64,000 nt of DNA from Crocodylus rhombifer (lineage: Eukaryota; Chordata; Crocodylia; Crocodylidae), in NCBI GenBank assembly GCA_038503035.1, contig JAVSML010025176.1, positions 958,792 through 1,022,791 of the forward strand, read 5' to 3'. Each line of letters starts with the position of its first letter. Within the stretch, counting starts at the first letter, position 1. The notes beneath the pieces were generated by a model, which did not search any database, was not told where the DNA came from, and was given only the letters and a program-made list of their open reading frames with translations. Shown one piece after another: positions 47,352 through 58,810 of the stretch. Made by a program: the position numbers and the translations under genes.

Positions 47352-47920
47352 GTTTAGACAGTGACTACAGAATTTCAAAATAAGTTAGATCAGGGGTTGT
47401 GAACTGTGGGTACATGTACCCTTAGGGGTACTTAGAAAGGCCACAGAGGGAATGCATAGGCAGACGGGGATGAAATGTGCTGCTGCTGCCGCCATGCCCC
47501 ACAGCATTTCCGCTGGCATGTTCCCATACTTTGCTTCTTACCTGGGGGAGGGATGTGACGAGTCCTGCTGGCCCTACGTGGTACACCGCAGTGCTTCCCT
47601 GCCCCCAACCTTAGCTCTCTCTTTGTGCCTCCTCCCAGAAACAGGGCCAGAGGGGTGAGGGCAGTGGTGCCCCTCTGTGGGCTGCACACATGCTGCTCGG
47701 CCAGCTGGACCGGGGGGGAGGGGACTTGCATGCGGTGGTTTCCACCACCATCATCATTGCCACTGTCACCTCCCCGCTGCTTTGCCCCTTGCCACTTTCT
47801 CACAGGCAGTTGCACGTGCAGCTCCGCAGGCTGGTGACAGGCCTCGCACCCAGCCAATCACATGCTGCCTGTCACTAACCCACAGAGCTGCCTCTGCCAC
47901 TGGCCATGAGAAAGTGGCAT

Positions 47921-47955
47921 GGCAGTGGCAGTGGCAGTGGCAGTAGCAGTAGCAG
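47921..47955 (+). repeat. (GGCAGT)n short tandem repeat
   Basis: About four GGCAGT units followed by AGCAGT variants, inside the hAT fold-back core. Confidence 0.85.
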
Positions 47956-48230
47956 AGGTGTGGGACAGGGGTGGTGCTGGCTGCCACGTGTGAGTCCCAC
48001 CCCTCCATTTGGCTATCCAGGCAGTGCATGTGCAGTCCGCAGAGGGGCACTGCTGCCCTTGCCTCCCCAGCCCTGCGCCTGGGAGCAGACACAGAGACCC
48101 ACTTCCTCCCCCCACCCTGCCATTCTCAATCTGGCCCCACCCTGCCCCTTCCCCCCCCACACACACATACTTACCTGCTGTGGGGGTTGTCTGTGTGTGT
48201 TTCTTTATCTGCATGTGTCTGCTTGCATAT

Positions 48231-48256
48231 GTGTGTGTGTGTGTGTGTGTGTGTGT
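48231..48256 (+). repeat. (GT)n microsatellite
   Basis: An uninterrupted GT run of about 13 units next to further TG-rich sequence (48190-48231). Confidence 0.9.
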
Positions 48257-48297
48257 CTGTCTGTATATGTTTTTCAGCTGTGACCGCATCTGTGTCT

Positions 48298-48307
48298 NNN
48301 NNNNNNN
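48298..48307. other. Assembly gap (10 N)
   Basis: Ten N characters lie between 'tgtgtct' and 'tgtcccc', just after the GT repeat. The true length is unknown; a placeholder gap within a GC-rich fold-back is likely. Confidence 0.99.
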
Positions 48308-48779
48308 TGTCCCCTGCCCACCTGGCGGCAGCAGGCACATGGCGTTGCACAGCTCTTGGTGCAGCAGCAACGGGGTGCAGAGTCCAGCCTGCAGCAGCAG
48401 CTGCCTCTGCCTCACACACAGATCTGGAGGGCACATACCCCCTCTGCCAATTCAGGGTGCATGCAGCAGCAGGAGCCACCCCCACCTCCGCACACCCCCT
48501 GGACAAACCACTCTTGTGGCTCCATCTTGCACTCCACCCCAGTTGTGCAGCACCTCAGTTATGCAGCACCTACCCCTGCCCCTGCCCCAACCCCACTCCC
48601 TCCCTCACCAGAAGGGCCTTGATCTCCCCCACCCTTTAAAAACAAGAGAAAAATATAAAGGGGTACATGAGGTGAAACTTTGAGGCAGAAGGGATACACT
48701 TGTTAAAAAGGGTTGAAAACCCCTGAGTTATGTACACAAATATGTACACAGTTCATTCTGGAGCTACACAGTCAGGCCA

Positions 48780-49120
48780 CATAGAATTATAGAATAGTAA
48801 CATTAAAAGAGGCTTCAAGAGGTCTAGTCAAATGCCCTATTCAAGGCAGGCCTGTCCTTGTCTAAACCAACCCAGTCAATTGCCTGTTTAAGAAACATCC
48901 AAGGATGGACATTCCCTGATCTCTTAGTACCAGGAGTGAACGATTGTGAGAATCCCAAGAAAGTACTTCCCAATATCCAACCAAAATTTTTCTTGATATT
49001 CTTAAAGACCATTGCTTCTTGCCCCGTCTCCTGCAGCAACAGAAAATAGGTTATGGCCATCAACTCTCCCCTCTCAGTCTTTTCTTCTCCATACCAAATG
49101 ATCCTAGTTCTTTCACTTGA
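48780..49120 (-). mobile_element. CR1-like LINE 3' region, minus strand, diverged
   Basis: It starts with a reversed tail ('catagaattatagaatagta'), then 'aggtctagtcaaatgcccta' and 'ttcaaggcaggcctgtcctt', followed by reversed C-terminal ORF2 phrases ('gagaatcccaagaaagtact', 'tgccccgtctcctgcagcaa'). It is more diverged than the 57 kb copy, and no frame survives. Confidence 0.68.
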
Positions 49121-49260
49121 GATTTCCAGCAGATGTAGAAGCTGGCCATCACCACCGTAAGGATCAAAGCCCCTAACTGCTACCAGTTAGGAGCTAACCA
49201 ACTTAGAGCTAGAAGAGCAAGTGTCTGGGTCTATTATGAAGGAGGAATGTGGTGATAGTG

Positions 49261-50075
49261 TAGGGGTGGGCAACTTGCAGGCTGGATCCAGCCCACCAAG
49301 GGATTTTAACTGGCTCACAGTGGTTCCTCAGTCCTGCCCAGCCCAGGCCTAAGCTGTGGCACATGTGGCTGGTTCTGCTGTCCCTGGGCTGTCCCCGGGC
49401 TCCATCCGGTGCCCACGGTTGGGCAGGTGGGGTCTCCATGGAGACCAGTCCAGCACTGCTGTGGGTAGGGTGTGCTCGGCTGAGAGAATGGAAGGAGGCT
49501 GTGGGCAGGTGAAGAGTGCTGTCTGGGAGAAGGACAGATGGATGGGGGTGGAGGTGGGGCCAGGATCATGGGGTTACAGCACGGGGTTGGGGCCTAGGGA
49601 AGGGCCACGATCTGCTCTCTGCATGTCTCTGTGACGTGCTGGTTCTGCAGGCAGGAATGTGTGGGGAGTGGATCACAGCTCTGTTCTGGACCCCGGACCC
49701 AAGTTGTTACTGCCCTGGGATCCTAGCCCTGCCCTCCCATCCCACTCCCGGATACCGCTCCTCACTCATGGCTTCATCCCATCTGCCCAGCTGAATATGC
49801 CTTGCCTGCAGGGGTCCTGGACCAGTCTCCATAGAGACCCTCTCTACCTGCCTGCTCCATCTGGTGCCCTTTCCAGTGGGTATGGGATGTACGGACCTGC
49901 CCAAATAGGATCAATTGCACTCCCCACTGCTGTGCTGGGTCAATGCCTCTTCCCCTGCCCCTGCTGGGTCAGCACTGTCCCACAAACTTCAGGTCAGCTT
50001 AGCAGCCCTCCTGCCTGCAACAGCTCTCCAAAACTCCCCAAGTGGTCCTCCAGACCAAATAACTGCCCACCCCTG
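49261..50075. mobile_element. hAT-type MITE, CAGGGGTGGGCAA family
   Basis: The left end TAGGGGTGGGCAACTTGCAG and the reverse complement of the right end CAGGGGTGGGCAGTTATTTG pair. Flanks TGATAGTG (49253-49260) and TGATATGA (50076-50083) share the first five bases. The interior is GC-rich, with 'ggagaccagtccagcactgc' and a diverged inverted partner 'tggaccagtctccatagaga' (near 49440 and 49811), another fold-back trait. The same end family occurs at 22013 and 61407. Confidence 0.7.
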
Positions 50076-50083
50076 TGATATGA

Positions 50084-50671
50084 CGTACTTGGAAACAGCA
50101 TCACACTATTGGCTGCTAGTGCATAGGAGGTTACTGACGTTTTGTAAGGTTGATGTTCACGAACTGTATTGTAGCTACAGATGGGATCCATGGACCTATT
50201 TTTTATCCCCCTCCAGGGTGTGAGCAATATTCATGCTTCAAGGACTCATTGTAACATGAAGTAAAATGAAGTAAAAAGGGAAAATTCACCAGTACTCATA
50301 TAGATAAACATGGAAAGGCTCATAATTCTTGGTCTTCAGAAATTCAGCCCTATTTTTTTCCAGTGAGAAAGGAAACATTTTCTTCCAGAAAACTGGTGTA
50401 GACACAGCTGGAATTAAGATTCCTCCTGTCACAATGGAAGTTCAAACTTACTGTTTGCTTCACCAGTTTATGAATGGTTTTAATAAGCCTCTGAACAGAG
50501 AAAGAATCATTTTAACAGTACTCCAAGAAGCTGATGAATGATTGTGGAGTATATGGTGAAAGACCAAGGGGACAGCGAAGATACCTCATGAACAGACTGT
50601 GTGTGAACAATATCTTGCTTATTATAGGTGTTTTGCAAAACATTTGAGAGAACAAATTCTCATAGAGAGTT
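50084..50671. other. Non-coding stretch, unassigned
   Basis: No gene or repeat was recognised; frames are 70 codons or less. Confidence 0.4.
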
Positions 50672-50674
50672 TCT

Positions 50675-51000
50675 GGGTGTTTTTACACATGCGCCAGTGG
50701 TAGGAGGGGGGCGCTTTAAGAGCCACTGTAATTAAAGCACTTGGATCATCTCGTGTATCAGCAGCGTCTCCACACTTCCAAATGGCAGTTGGGGTCCTTT
50801 ATCTAAACCCTGTCAAATGAGCTTTAGTTCAAGCACCCCTGCCACCATTTTGATGCATGGGGACACTGATACATGGGATGCGGAGGCTTGCTGGAGCATA
50901 GTAATTGCCACACTTCAGCAGACATGATTTATCTAGTGTGCTCCAACATGCTGTAATTACAGCACATTGGAGCAGCCTCCTGGCTCATGTACAGACACCC
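50675..51000. mobile_element. Harbinger-like MITE with TCT flanks
   Basis: The left end GGGTGTTTTTACACATGC and the reverse complement of the right end GGGTGTCTGTACATGAGC are flanked by TCT on both sides (50672-50674, 51001-51003). The interior matches 31046-31383 in phrase order. It contains mirrored 'gctgtaattacagc' near the right end. Non-coding, 326 bp. Confidence 0.7.
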
Positions 51001-51007
51001 TCTGAGA

Positions 51008-51045
51008 GGCAAAGGCAGAGGCAGAGGCAGAAGCAGAAGCAGAGA
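51008..51045 (+). repeat. (GGCAGA)n hexanucleotide repeat
   Basis: 'aggcagaggcagaggcagaa' continuing into 'gcagaagcagag', about six units, directly beside the MITE. Confidence 0.85.
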
Positions 51046-54000
51046 GACTTTTTGAAAGTGTTTTTGTAAATATTTTATTAGGAAATACTGTTATAATTGT
51101 CCCATTAAACCTCAATAGCATTTTCCAGACACATTTTAAATAATAAAATAACTTCAATAATTCAATGCAATAGTGCAAACTTAAGGTACTGTGGCAGAAC
51201 ACACCTAAAGGACTGAGTGCACATATTTATGCAACAAGCCTCACGAATAACATGTTGGTGGCAGGTAAGGTCTCAAAACTGTTCTTGCCCTGCTAATGTG
51301 GGAAGAGTGTTCCCCTTGGGGAAGCATGAGAGAGCTTCCAGTTGCCTATATTCTCTACATGGCGGTGTTGAAATGCTAGTGTGAACACAGCATCATAATG
51401 TTTTCTAATAGGTTTTCTATTAGGTTACATGTCTGACTTCACATTTCTTTGAAACCTTCACAGACTGCTGCAGGAAACTCTGCCTTGCTCTCCCCACTCC
51501 AACTTTCTGTTTTCTGGGCTCTCTCCTGAGATACATGTGCCTACGTTAGCAACCAGAACATCCTTCATTTTCTTTCATTTCCATTAGAGATTTGCCAAGA
51601 CTCAGTATTTGCTAATATCCTGAGGGCTACTGCTAAGGAAATAAAAAAATAACACGGATTGTTAATTGTCCCAATAACAGTCTCCAAGCATATTTCCAAT
51701 TTTTTTTTCTCAACTTCGAAATGTTATTCCAATCTACTTCCCAGTCAAAGGTATATTTGGGATGCTTACCTCCCATTTTTATACAGGCCTTGTCAACATC
51801 ACATTAGTGGATGATGGGCAAAAGACAGCAGGAGACAGGTTAGTAATAGCATGTGCACCTCTGAAGGCTGTCCTCATGTTGGAGAATGTTATCCTTAAGC
51901 ATATCAAGAAATGTCTTGTTCATCCCCTCTTTGACACCTCAGCCTTTCAGTCTCTCACCTCCCTAGTTCTGTTCCTGAGAGAGGGACTTTGTCTCTTGTT
52001 GGAAAGACTGAGTGCAACTTGAAGCTCTAAGCAGCAAGTCAAGCCTCTTCACTAAATGCATTTACTGGGACAAAGGCCAGCCACCCAGAGATTCTGTACC
52101 ATCCCTCCCCACCAAAAGGGGTTTAGTAGGCTGCTATCCCCAGTCCAGCATGCACAACCCTGAGCACTCCCAAAGGTACGCAGATGCCCCCATTTTAGGC
52201 CACAGACACGTATTCGCTTCTAGTGTTAGAAAATTTCCACTCCTAAACCTGATTCTGGAAGAGACAGCAGTACAGCATTCAGCCTATAACCCCCTCTTCC
52301 CAAGTCCAGGGGGACTGAAGCAGCAGGACAAAGCCCCCTGTCTGCTTCTCACTCTGGAGATTATGCCCATCCTAGGGCTTTGCCCTGGTATTCAGTCCTC
52401 TTGGCTCTCAGGCTTTGAATGGAGTAAGTAACAACATGAACCCTTTGCCTGCTTCTCACACCAGGAACTCCAGTGTGTGAGGAGACAACAGAAAGCAGCT
52501 GGTGGCTACTCCTCCCAGTCTGCAGAAAGGACAGAAGTTGTCCTCCATGCCTCCATGCCTTCTCCAGTACCTGGGGTGACCAGGTACTGGAGCTTTTCTC
52601 AGCAGCTCCACTCCTCCTGGTCCCAAGAAGAATAAACTTGTAGCAAAATTTACAGATGTTTCTTTTCTTATGAGAAATGTCCCCAGGGAGTGATTTCTAC
52701 CTGGTTACAGTTGAATTATCTTCCTCCCAGAACTGCCATTTTGATTGCAACAGAAAGTCTGTATGTGGCTTCAGTCCTAGGCCTCTGAGCCTCCAAAGCT
52801 CTTCTTTTCACTTGTCTGTTTCCAGACTCTCTTGCAAGGAACTAACAACCTTTTCATGCTTCCCTCTTAATTTTATGCCCATCTTTCCCCAGTCTCCTAC
52901 GTATGAGCTATCTTACCTTTGTTGATGTGTTAACAAAATTATTCAAAACTCTGTCGATGCTATAGGCCCATCTAATGTTGTTCCCATGTAAGCAACTCTG
53001 TTACTTAGCAGGGACTCTATTAACCCTTCTTTCTCTGTGTGTTAGCATTATAGTTAAATTGAGTCACACAACAAACACATGAACGCAATTAACACAAAAA
53101 TATACAATAAACCCCAAAGTCTGTAATACTTTGATTGTTTACGTCTGAAAATGCAAAAGTAACTGAAAGTTTAGGGTCCTGATCAAACTAAGCCAAAGTA
53201 TCTTATCAATTAATCCTTCTTTTTTTACATGTACAATCACAGAAAGCATGCCTGTCATGAGATGCATTTGGTTTTGGGTTATTTTTTAAACCCCTCAGTA
53301 CTGCCATCCTGCATGAGTGGAGAGGCCATCACAGTTCAACTGCACAGCTGGATGGGAAGGAAAAATAGGAGGGAAGCACATTTGGCTGATGGTTGTAGGT
53401 TTTGACACGTCAGGAAATAAATCTTTTGTAGCTTGGAAGTCCCTGGTGTGGATACCACGTAAGCAGACTAAAGCACAAAGAAAGTCAAGCAGGCAGAGTG
53501 GCCGATAATTTACACCTACTCAGCAACAAAGATGTTGAAACCTTCCTTAACAGTTACATTATAATGCAACTTACAAAACTTGATGTAGAACTATTGCTTC
53601 GGACAATTTTAGCCTCTGTCTGCAGAGTTTTGGAGGGCATTTCCAGCACCAGGTTTCTGTCAGCCTTTGCTGCACCTAAGATCTTGACTGTCCAGGGTAA
53701 CTGTCCCTTGATCAGGAGTGCCATCTTTAGTCAGCTGTTAATTGTCTGCAATCCCATCCTGGGTTTCCCTGGTTACTGCCTCTGCAAACATTACTTCAGC
53801 TTCCTATGATATGAGCACTACCAGAGATCTTGTTCTCATGCCTTGCAGTCCTTAGCATTCTTTAATTTCTGCCATAGCTTCTTTGTTTGGAAACTAGGCA
53901 ACATTCTGGGATATGCCATTACATTTTCCACCTGAAATTGGTAAATCTGGGCATTCTAGCAAGTGATCTTCAGATGGACCTGGTGGGCAGAAAGTGAAAG

Positions 54001-54499
54001 ACCTCCTAATAGGATCATGTGCAAGCAAGGGCCATGGCAGTCTTACTGGGCAGGTATCTGCAGGTGTGTAAAATCACCATCAGCTGGAACTGAAATGGAG
54101 CATGCTAGTACTTAAGAGTGAGATAACATCTAGTCAAGACGATCATGGAGGTTTAGAGTAGCAGGTAAAGCAGGTTCTTTCTAGTGTAAAACAATGTTGT
54201 GTGAGAAAGAAGTGAGATATAGTTGGTCCAAATTATGGAATTCTCCACGCACACTGAATTTTGACAACTCATTCCCAGATAGTTATTTCACTTCTAAGGG
54301 TGATGAATTAAAAGGGGTAAATGCCAGCTAAATTAAAATAAACTTTTACTTTAGGTTCCACATGCATTTGGCAGACTGTGTTCTATTGAAAAAAATTCCC
54401 CAGTTAACAAAAACCACAGATCTAAACATTTCTACTTGAATTATATGTTATAACCAATGCAAATCTCAGAGTAAGGTGGATGGGATTTGATGATAGCAA
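51046..54499. other. Long non-coding stretch, unassigned
   Basis: Segment 51990-52640 is GC-richer, with C/T tracts, an AATAAA at about 52631 and a 139-codon frame without a recognisable domain. It could be an old LTR-element remnant, but I found no paired LTRs, primer site or polyprotein motif. Segment 53310-53820 has frames of 63 and 103 codons, also unrecognised. The rest is AT-rich. Confidence 0.4.
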
Positions 54500-54700
54500 T
54501 GGACATATATTCAGAGAATCAGAATATATATATGTCCCGTTAGTTTTCCTTAACAGGTAAATAATTATACTGATAATGGCTACACTAGAATAACTAAAAA
54601 CATAAAGACTGGGATATATATCTCTAAATATCTATCTATCTACCTATCTATCTATATATAGTAGTGACTCCTAATATATATATAGGACTCACTACATATT
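54500..54700. repeat. AT-rich microsatellite with two short palindromes
   Basis: (TATC)n at 54630-54655 is flanked by hairpins: ggacatatat...atatatatgtcc at about 54502-54538, and a 35-bp palindrome at 54661-54695 whose arms begin GTAGTGACTCCTA and end TAGGACTCACTAC around an (AT) centre. Non-coding. Confidence 0.8.
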
Positions 54701-55465
54701 TAATGTAAAAACAAAGATACAACATGCAAAATTAGAAGGAAATTGTCAGCAAGTTCAAGCAGGAATACTTGAATGAAACACAATGAACACAATGTATGAG
54801 CAGAGTCAAAGAAAGACAAAAATAAAAACATAATACCTGTAAAGGAAAGAGCAGTCCCACTTAGCTTGCAAATTGTTTTTGGCAGCACAGAGAAGATTAA
54901 CAGTGTTCTTGTCATATAATATCTGAGATCTAATACTTAGAAAAAGTGTGACAAAAGATCCATAAGGTATTATGAAGCACAACTGGCCGGAGGCTAGCAA
55001 CTGTTACTGACATGCCTCTGAAGGAACTGACCTTCCAAAGATGGTCTACACATCTCCTCTTTGGTAGAAGTGAGCATTGTTTGCATTATTTATTTCAGAA
55101 TAAACCAAACAAATCTTAAGACCAGGCCTGTGAAATAGTCTTAAGCTGTTAAATAGCAAGCTGTTTAACTAATTAATATAGAACTCTTAGAGAGTACAAT
55201 CTTTAGGGAGTATTTCAGATGCATAGGACTTTTTCTCTGTTATAGAAGTGGGACATAGGAGATTCATTATTAAAATATATTTTAGTAACTTTCAGTTACT
55301 TCCTCAAAACAAACTTAATGTGCCAGGCAGTGGTACCTTCAAACATGTTGCATTGCTTCATGTGAGGTACTACCAGAATAAGAATTGTAGTTATGTTTGA
55401 TAGTCATCTAAACAGGCCATATTGCTGCATGAATGCAGATGAGCTGCTTCTGCTTTAGAAGTGAC
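54701..55465. other. AT-rich non-coding stretch
   Basis: Hydrophobic minus-strand frames of 64-71 codons arise from T-rich sequence. No gene was recognised. Confidence 0.45.
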
Positions 55466-55473
55466 CTATACAG

Positions 55474-56212
55474 TAGGGCTGTACAAAGCTTTGGCCCCGA
55501 TCCAATTTGACGGAGATTTGGCCCAATTTGATGACCGAATGTCTGAATCCAAATCAGATCAGAACCCTTTAATCTCCCCAAATTGAATCAGAACCCTCCA
55601 AATCGATTTGGAGAGATCTGGACATAGAGAGAGCTTTAAATGTTTTTTCTACATACCTCTAGGTATCAGGGGCTCGTGAATGCTGCAATGCTGGGGCACA
55701 TGGAGTGTCCTACAGAAGCACGGGGGCTCCCCAGTGTGCTCAGCAGCAGACCCAGAAGTGGACCAGAAGCACTTCCGGTCCATTTCTGGGTCCACCAGGG
55801 AGTGCTCTGGGGGGTCCCCGCACCCCCTGGCTCAGTGACTGGTGCCTCCTGGGTCTGGAGAGGCACCTGGGGACCTCCTGCAGCCAATCGCCAAGCCAGG
55901 GGAGTACGGGGGGGGCCACCCACACACTCCCTGGCAGACCCAGAAGTACTTCCAGTCCACTTTCGGGTTCACTGCTGAGCACGTGGAGAGCTCCTGTGGG
56001 ACACTATCTGCCCAAGCTTCACAGTGATCACGAGCCACACCTGCTACCTCAAGGAATATATAAAAAATATTTAAAGCTGTGTCTATGGCCAAATGCTGAT
56101 TCTCTGGATCAGCATTGAAACTTCAGATTTGGATTTGGCCGAATCAAATCAGGGACAGCGATCCGAATCAACGAATTAAATCACTGTCCCTGATACGGGG
56201 TGAATCTGAATT
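55474..56212. mobile_element. hAT-like fold-back element, right tip missing
   Basis: It starts TAGGGCTGTACAAAGC, nearly the same tip as the element at 28565. Long arms pair: 'gagctttaaatgttttttct' (about 55630) with the reverse of 'aaatatttaaagctgtgtct' (about 56068), and 'gtatcaggggctcgtgaatg' with the reverse of 'gatcacgagccacacctgct'. AT-rich arms of about 200 bp enclose a GC-rich core (55690-56010) with repeated 'cagacccagaagt' blocks in both orientations. The expected right tip (...GTACAGCCCTA) and the octamer CTATACAG were not found, so the right end is truncated near 56212. Confidence 0.6.
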
Positions 56213-56718
56213 CTTGAAGCAGCAAACACACAGAATAGACATTCTGCTCAAGAACCAGCGTAGTGCCGAAAGTTGAGTAGCTAAGCTGGTTTGACTTATA
56301 CTGGGCCAGACAACATGGAATTAAGGAGCTTCCATGATATCCCACTCCTTTTCCTACACCAAAAAATGCCTCCTTACTCTGAACAACCATATTAATACTT
56401 TTTTAAAGGGGGAGATAAGTTTAATACCAACTCCAGGAATGTATTGGATTAACTGAGAGTCCAGTGAAATCTTGGATAATTTCTTAGGAAGCTTAGTGAC
56501 TCCGGCATTTGGGGCCAGATCAAAATCATTCCTGTAAGCACTCAAGTAAGGCTAAATAATAATAATTTTAAAAACTGAAAATCAAGTCTGTTATACTAGC
56601 CACAAAATTGTTTAAGTACCTGGAATTCTTTGGCAACTTTACTTTGGCCTGAAAAGTTTCCTTAATGTCTAGAGTTGTGTTCATACTCAGCGGCAATCCA
56701 GATCAAGTTGAGAAGTGC
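56213..56718. other. Non-coding spacer, unassigned
   Basis: No gene or repeat was recognised. Confidence 0.4.
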
Positions 56719-57052
56719 TCAGGCTAGGGACAGAAATTACACAAAAACCAATATAAGTGATTATAAACTGGTTAAGAACTGTAACGCAACAGAAGTTCAG
56801 TGCATTTAAACAACTTTCAAAATGACCAAAAATGGTTTAAGATAAACCTGGATGGATGTACTTAACTGGCTTAGAGTAAACCAGTCTATCCAAGTTCTGT
56901 TCCAGATCCCATAATGAATCAAGTTAAGCTGTAGTCCTCCAGCATACCAGCATGCTTTGCAGCACCAGCTGTGGCTTGCCTGCCCCACCCCACCTATTGC
57001 AGAGCTGAGGCAGCCAGGCCTTCAGGAAGCACGAGGGGGGGAAAGTGTGGGG

Positions 57053-58810
57053 GATTTCATAGATTTCATAGACATTAGGGCTGGAAGGGACCTCAGAAGA
57101 TCATCGAGTCCAGCCCCCTGCCCAAAGGGCAGGAAGTCAGCTGGGGTCATAGGATCCCAACAAGATAAGCATCCAATCTGCTCTTGAAGGTGTTCAGTGT
57201 AGGTGCTTGAACCACCTCCAATGGCAGGCTGTTCCAGACCTTGGGGGCTCGGACAGTAAAGAAATTCTTCCTTATGTCCAGCCTGAAATGGTCTTGTAAT
57301 AGTTTATGACCGTTTGACCTCGTCATCCCTTGGGGTGCTCTGGTGAACAAACGTTCCTCCAGATATTGGTGGTCACCCCGATAAACTTATAGGTGGCCAT
57401 CAGATCACCCCTGAGCCTGTGCTTTTCCAGGCTAAAGAGCCCCATGGCTCTCAGCCTGTCATCGTAAGGTCTGTTTTCCTGACCTCTGATCATGCGCGTG
57501 GCTCTCCTCTGGACTCTCTCAAGCTTCTCCACATCCTTTTTGAATTGTGGAGCCCAAAACTGGACGCAGTACTCCAGCTGCAGCCTCACCAAGGCTGAGT
57601 ACAAGGGGAGAATGATGTCCCGGGATTTGCTTGAAAAGCATCTATGGATGCAAGCCAGCATTTTGGTTGCTTTACTAGCCGCAGCATTGCATTGCAGGCT
57701 CATGTTCATCTTGTGGTCAATGATGACCCGCAAATTTCTTTCTTCCATAGTGCTATCCAGCACAACACTGCCGAGCCTGTAAGGATGCTGCAGGTTTTTC
57801 TTCCCAAGGTGGAGAACCTTGCATTTTTTGGTGTTAAATACCATCAGGTTCTCATCCGACATTTGCTGAACCTGTCCAGGTCAGCCTGGATCACTCTCCT
57901 GTCTTCTGGTGTGGATGCTTTGCCCCAAAGTTTGGTGTGATCGGTGAACTTGGCCAGTCCACTTCTGACTCCAATGTCCACATCATTAATGAAGATGTTG
58001 AACAATATGGGTCCAAGGACAGAGCCTTGGGGGACCTCACTGGTCACACAGCACCATGATGATTGACTTCCGTCAGTTACCACCCTCTGGGTCCAACCAC
58101 GGAGCCAATTTCCTAGCCAGGGGATTGTGGTGGACCCAAGGCCACAATTGGCCAGTTTTACCAAGAGGTGATCATGGGATACCAGATTGAAGGCTTTTTT
58201 GAAGTCAAGATATATGACATCAATCTCTTCTCCCTTGTCCAGGTGATAGGTCACCTGGTCATAGAAGGAAATGAGGTTAGTCAAGCAAGACCTACTCACA
58301 ACAAACCCGTGCTGGCTATTCCTTAGGATGTTGGTGTCGGTCAGTCCATTAAGGATGGCCTCTTTAATAAACTTTTCTAAGATCTTCTCTGGGATAGAAG
58401 CCAGGCTGAAGGGCCTATAGTTAGCCGGATCCACTTCCCTCCCTTTCTTGAATATAGGCACCACACTGGCCTTCTTCCAGTCTTCGGGCACTACACCAGA
58501 GCGCCAGGAGTTTTCAAAGATCCGTGCCAGAGACTGGGCTATGATGCTTGCCAGCTTCTTGAGTACCCTGGGGTGTCGATTGTCAGGGCTGGCTGACTTG
58601 AAGGCATCCAGCTTCTCAAGATGTTCCTTCACAAGGTCAGCATTAATGGAGGGCAGGGGATCTCCCTCACCCGGACCTCCCTGTCCCATAGCTTTGATCC
58701 CCACTCTGGACCCGGCCTTGTCCAGCAGGTGTCTGACAAGCAATCTCAGGGGGAAGCCTCCAAGTGTGGGGTTCCCATCCCCTCTCAGCAGAGTTCCCCT
58801 GGCTGGGAAC
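57053..58810 (-). mobile_element. CR1 LINE, longest copy in the window, minus strand
   Basis: The tail (reversed 'gatttcatagatttcataga') is at 57053-57080. On the minus strand the copy extends 5' past the RT start into the linker that follows the endonuclease (NADLVKEHLEKLDAFKSASPDN...), to about 58810; the exact 5' limit between 58750 and 58860 is uncertain. It is close in sequence to the 9588-11083 copy. It sits inside the composite element at 56722-59657. Confidence 0.93.

Larger units (their letters stand above)
47391..48725. mobile_element. hAT-type fold-back element with GC-rich core and assembly gap
   Basis: The left end CAGGGGTTGTGAACTGTGGG and the reverse complement of the right end CAGGGGTTTTCAACCCTTTT pair. 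Flanks AGTTAGAT (47383-47390) and AGTTATGT (48726-48733) match 6 of 8. The interior folds back: 'gtgcccctctgtgggctgca' near 47668 pairs with the reverse of 'gtgcagtccgcagaggggca' near 48030. A block at 48526-48633 ('cccagttgtgcagcac...gggccttgatctccccc') matches 24448-24520. It also contains (GGCAGT)n, (GT)n and a 10-N gap. Frames of more than 200 codons cross the gap and are meaningless. Confidence 0.7.

Noticed and set aside
47971..48683. Frames of 192-224 codons across the N gap
   Set aside because: They read through unknown bases and GC-rich repeats, overlap in several frames on both strands, and have low-complexity composition.
52012..52431. 139-codon plus-strand frame
   Set aside because: No recognisable domain and no supporting exon signals; kept only as part of an unassigned block.
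51990..53960. Endogenous retrovirus call
   Set aside because: No paired LTRs, primer-binding site or polyprotein motif could be seen.
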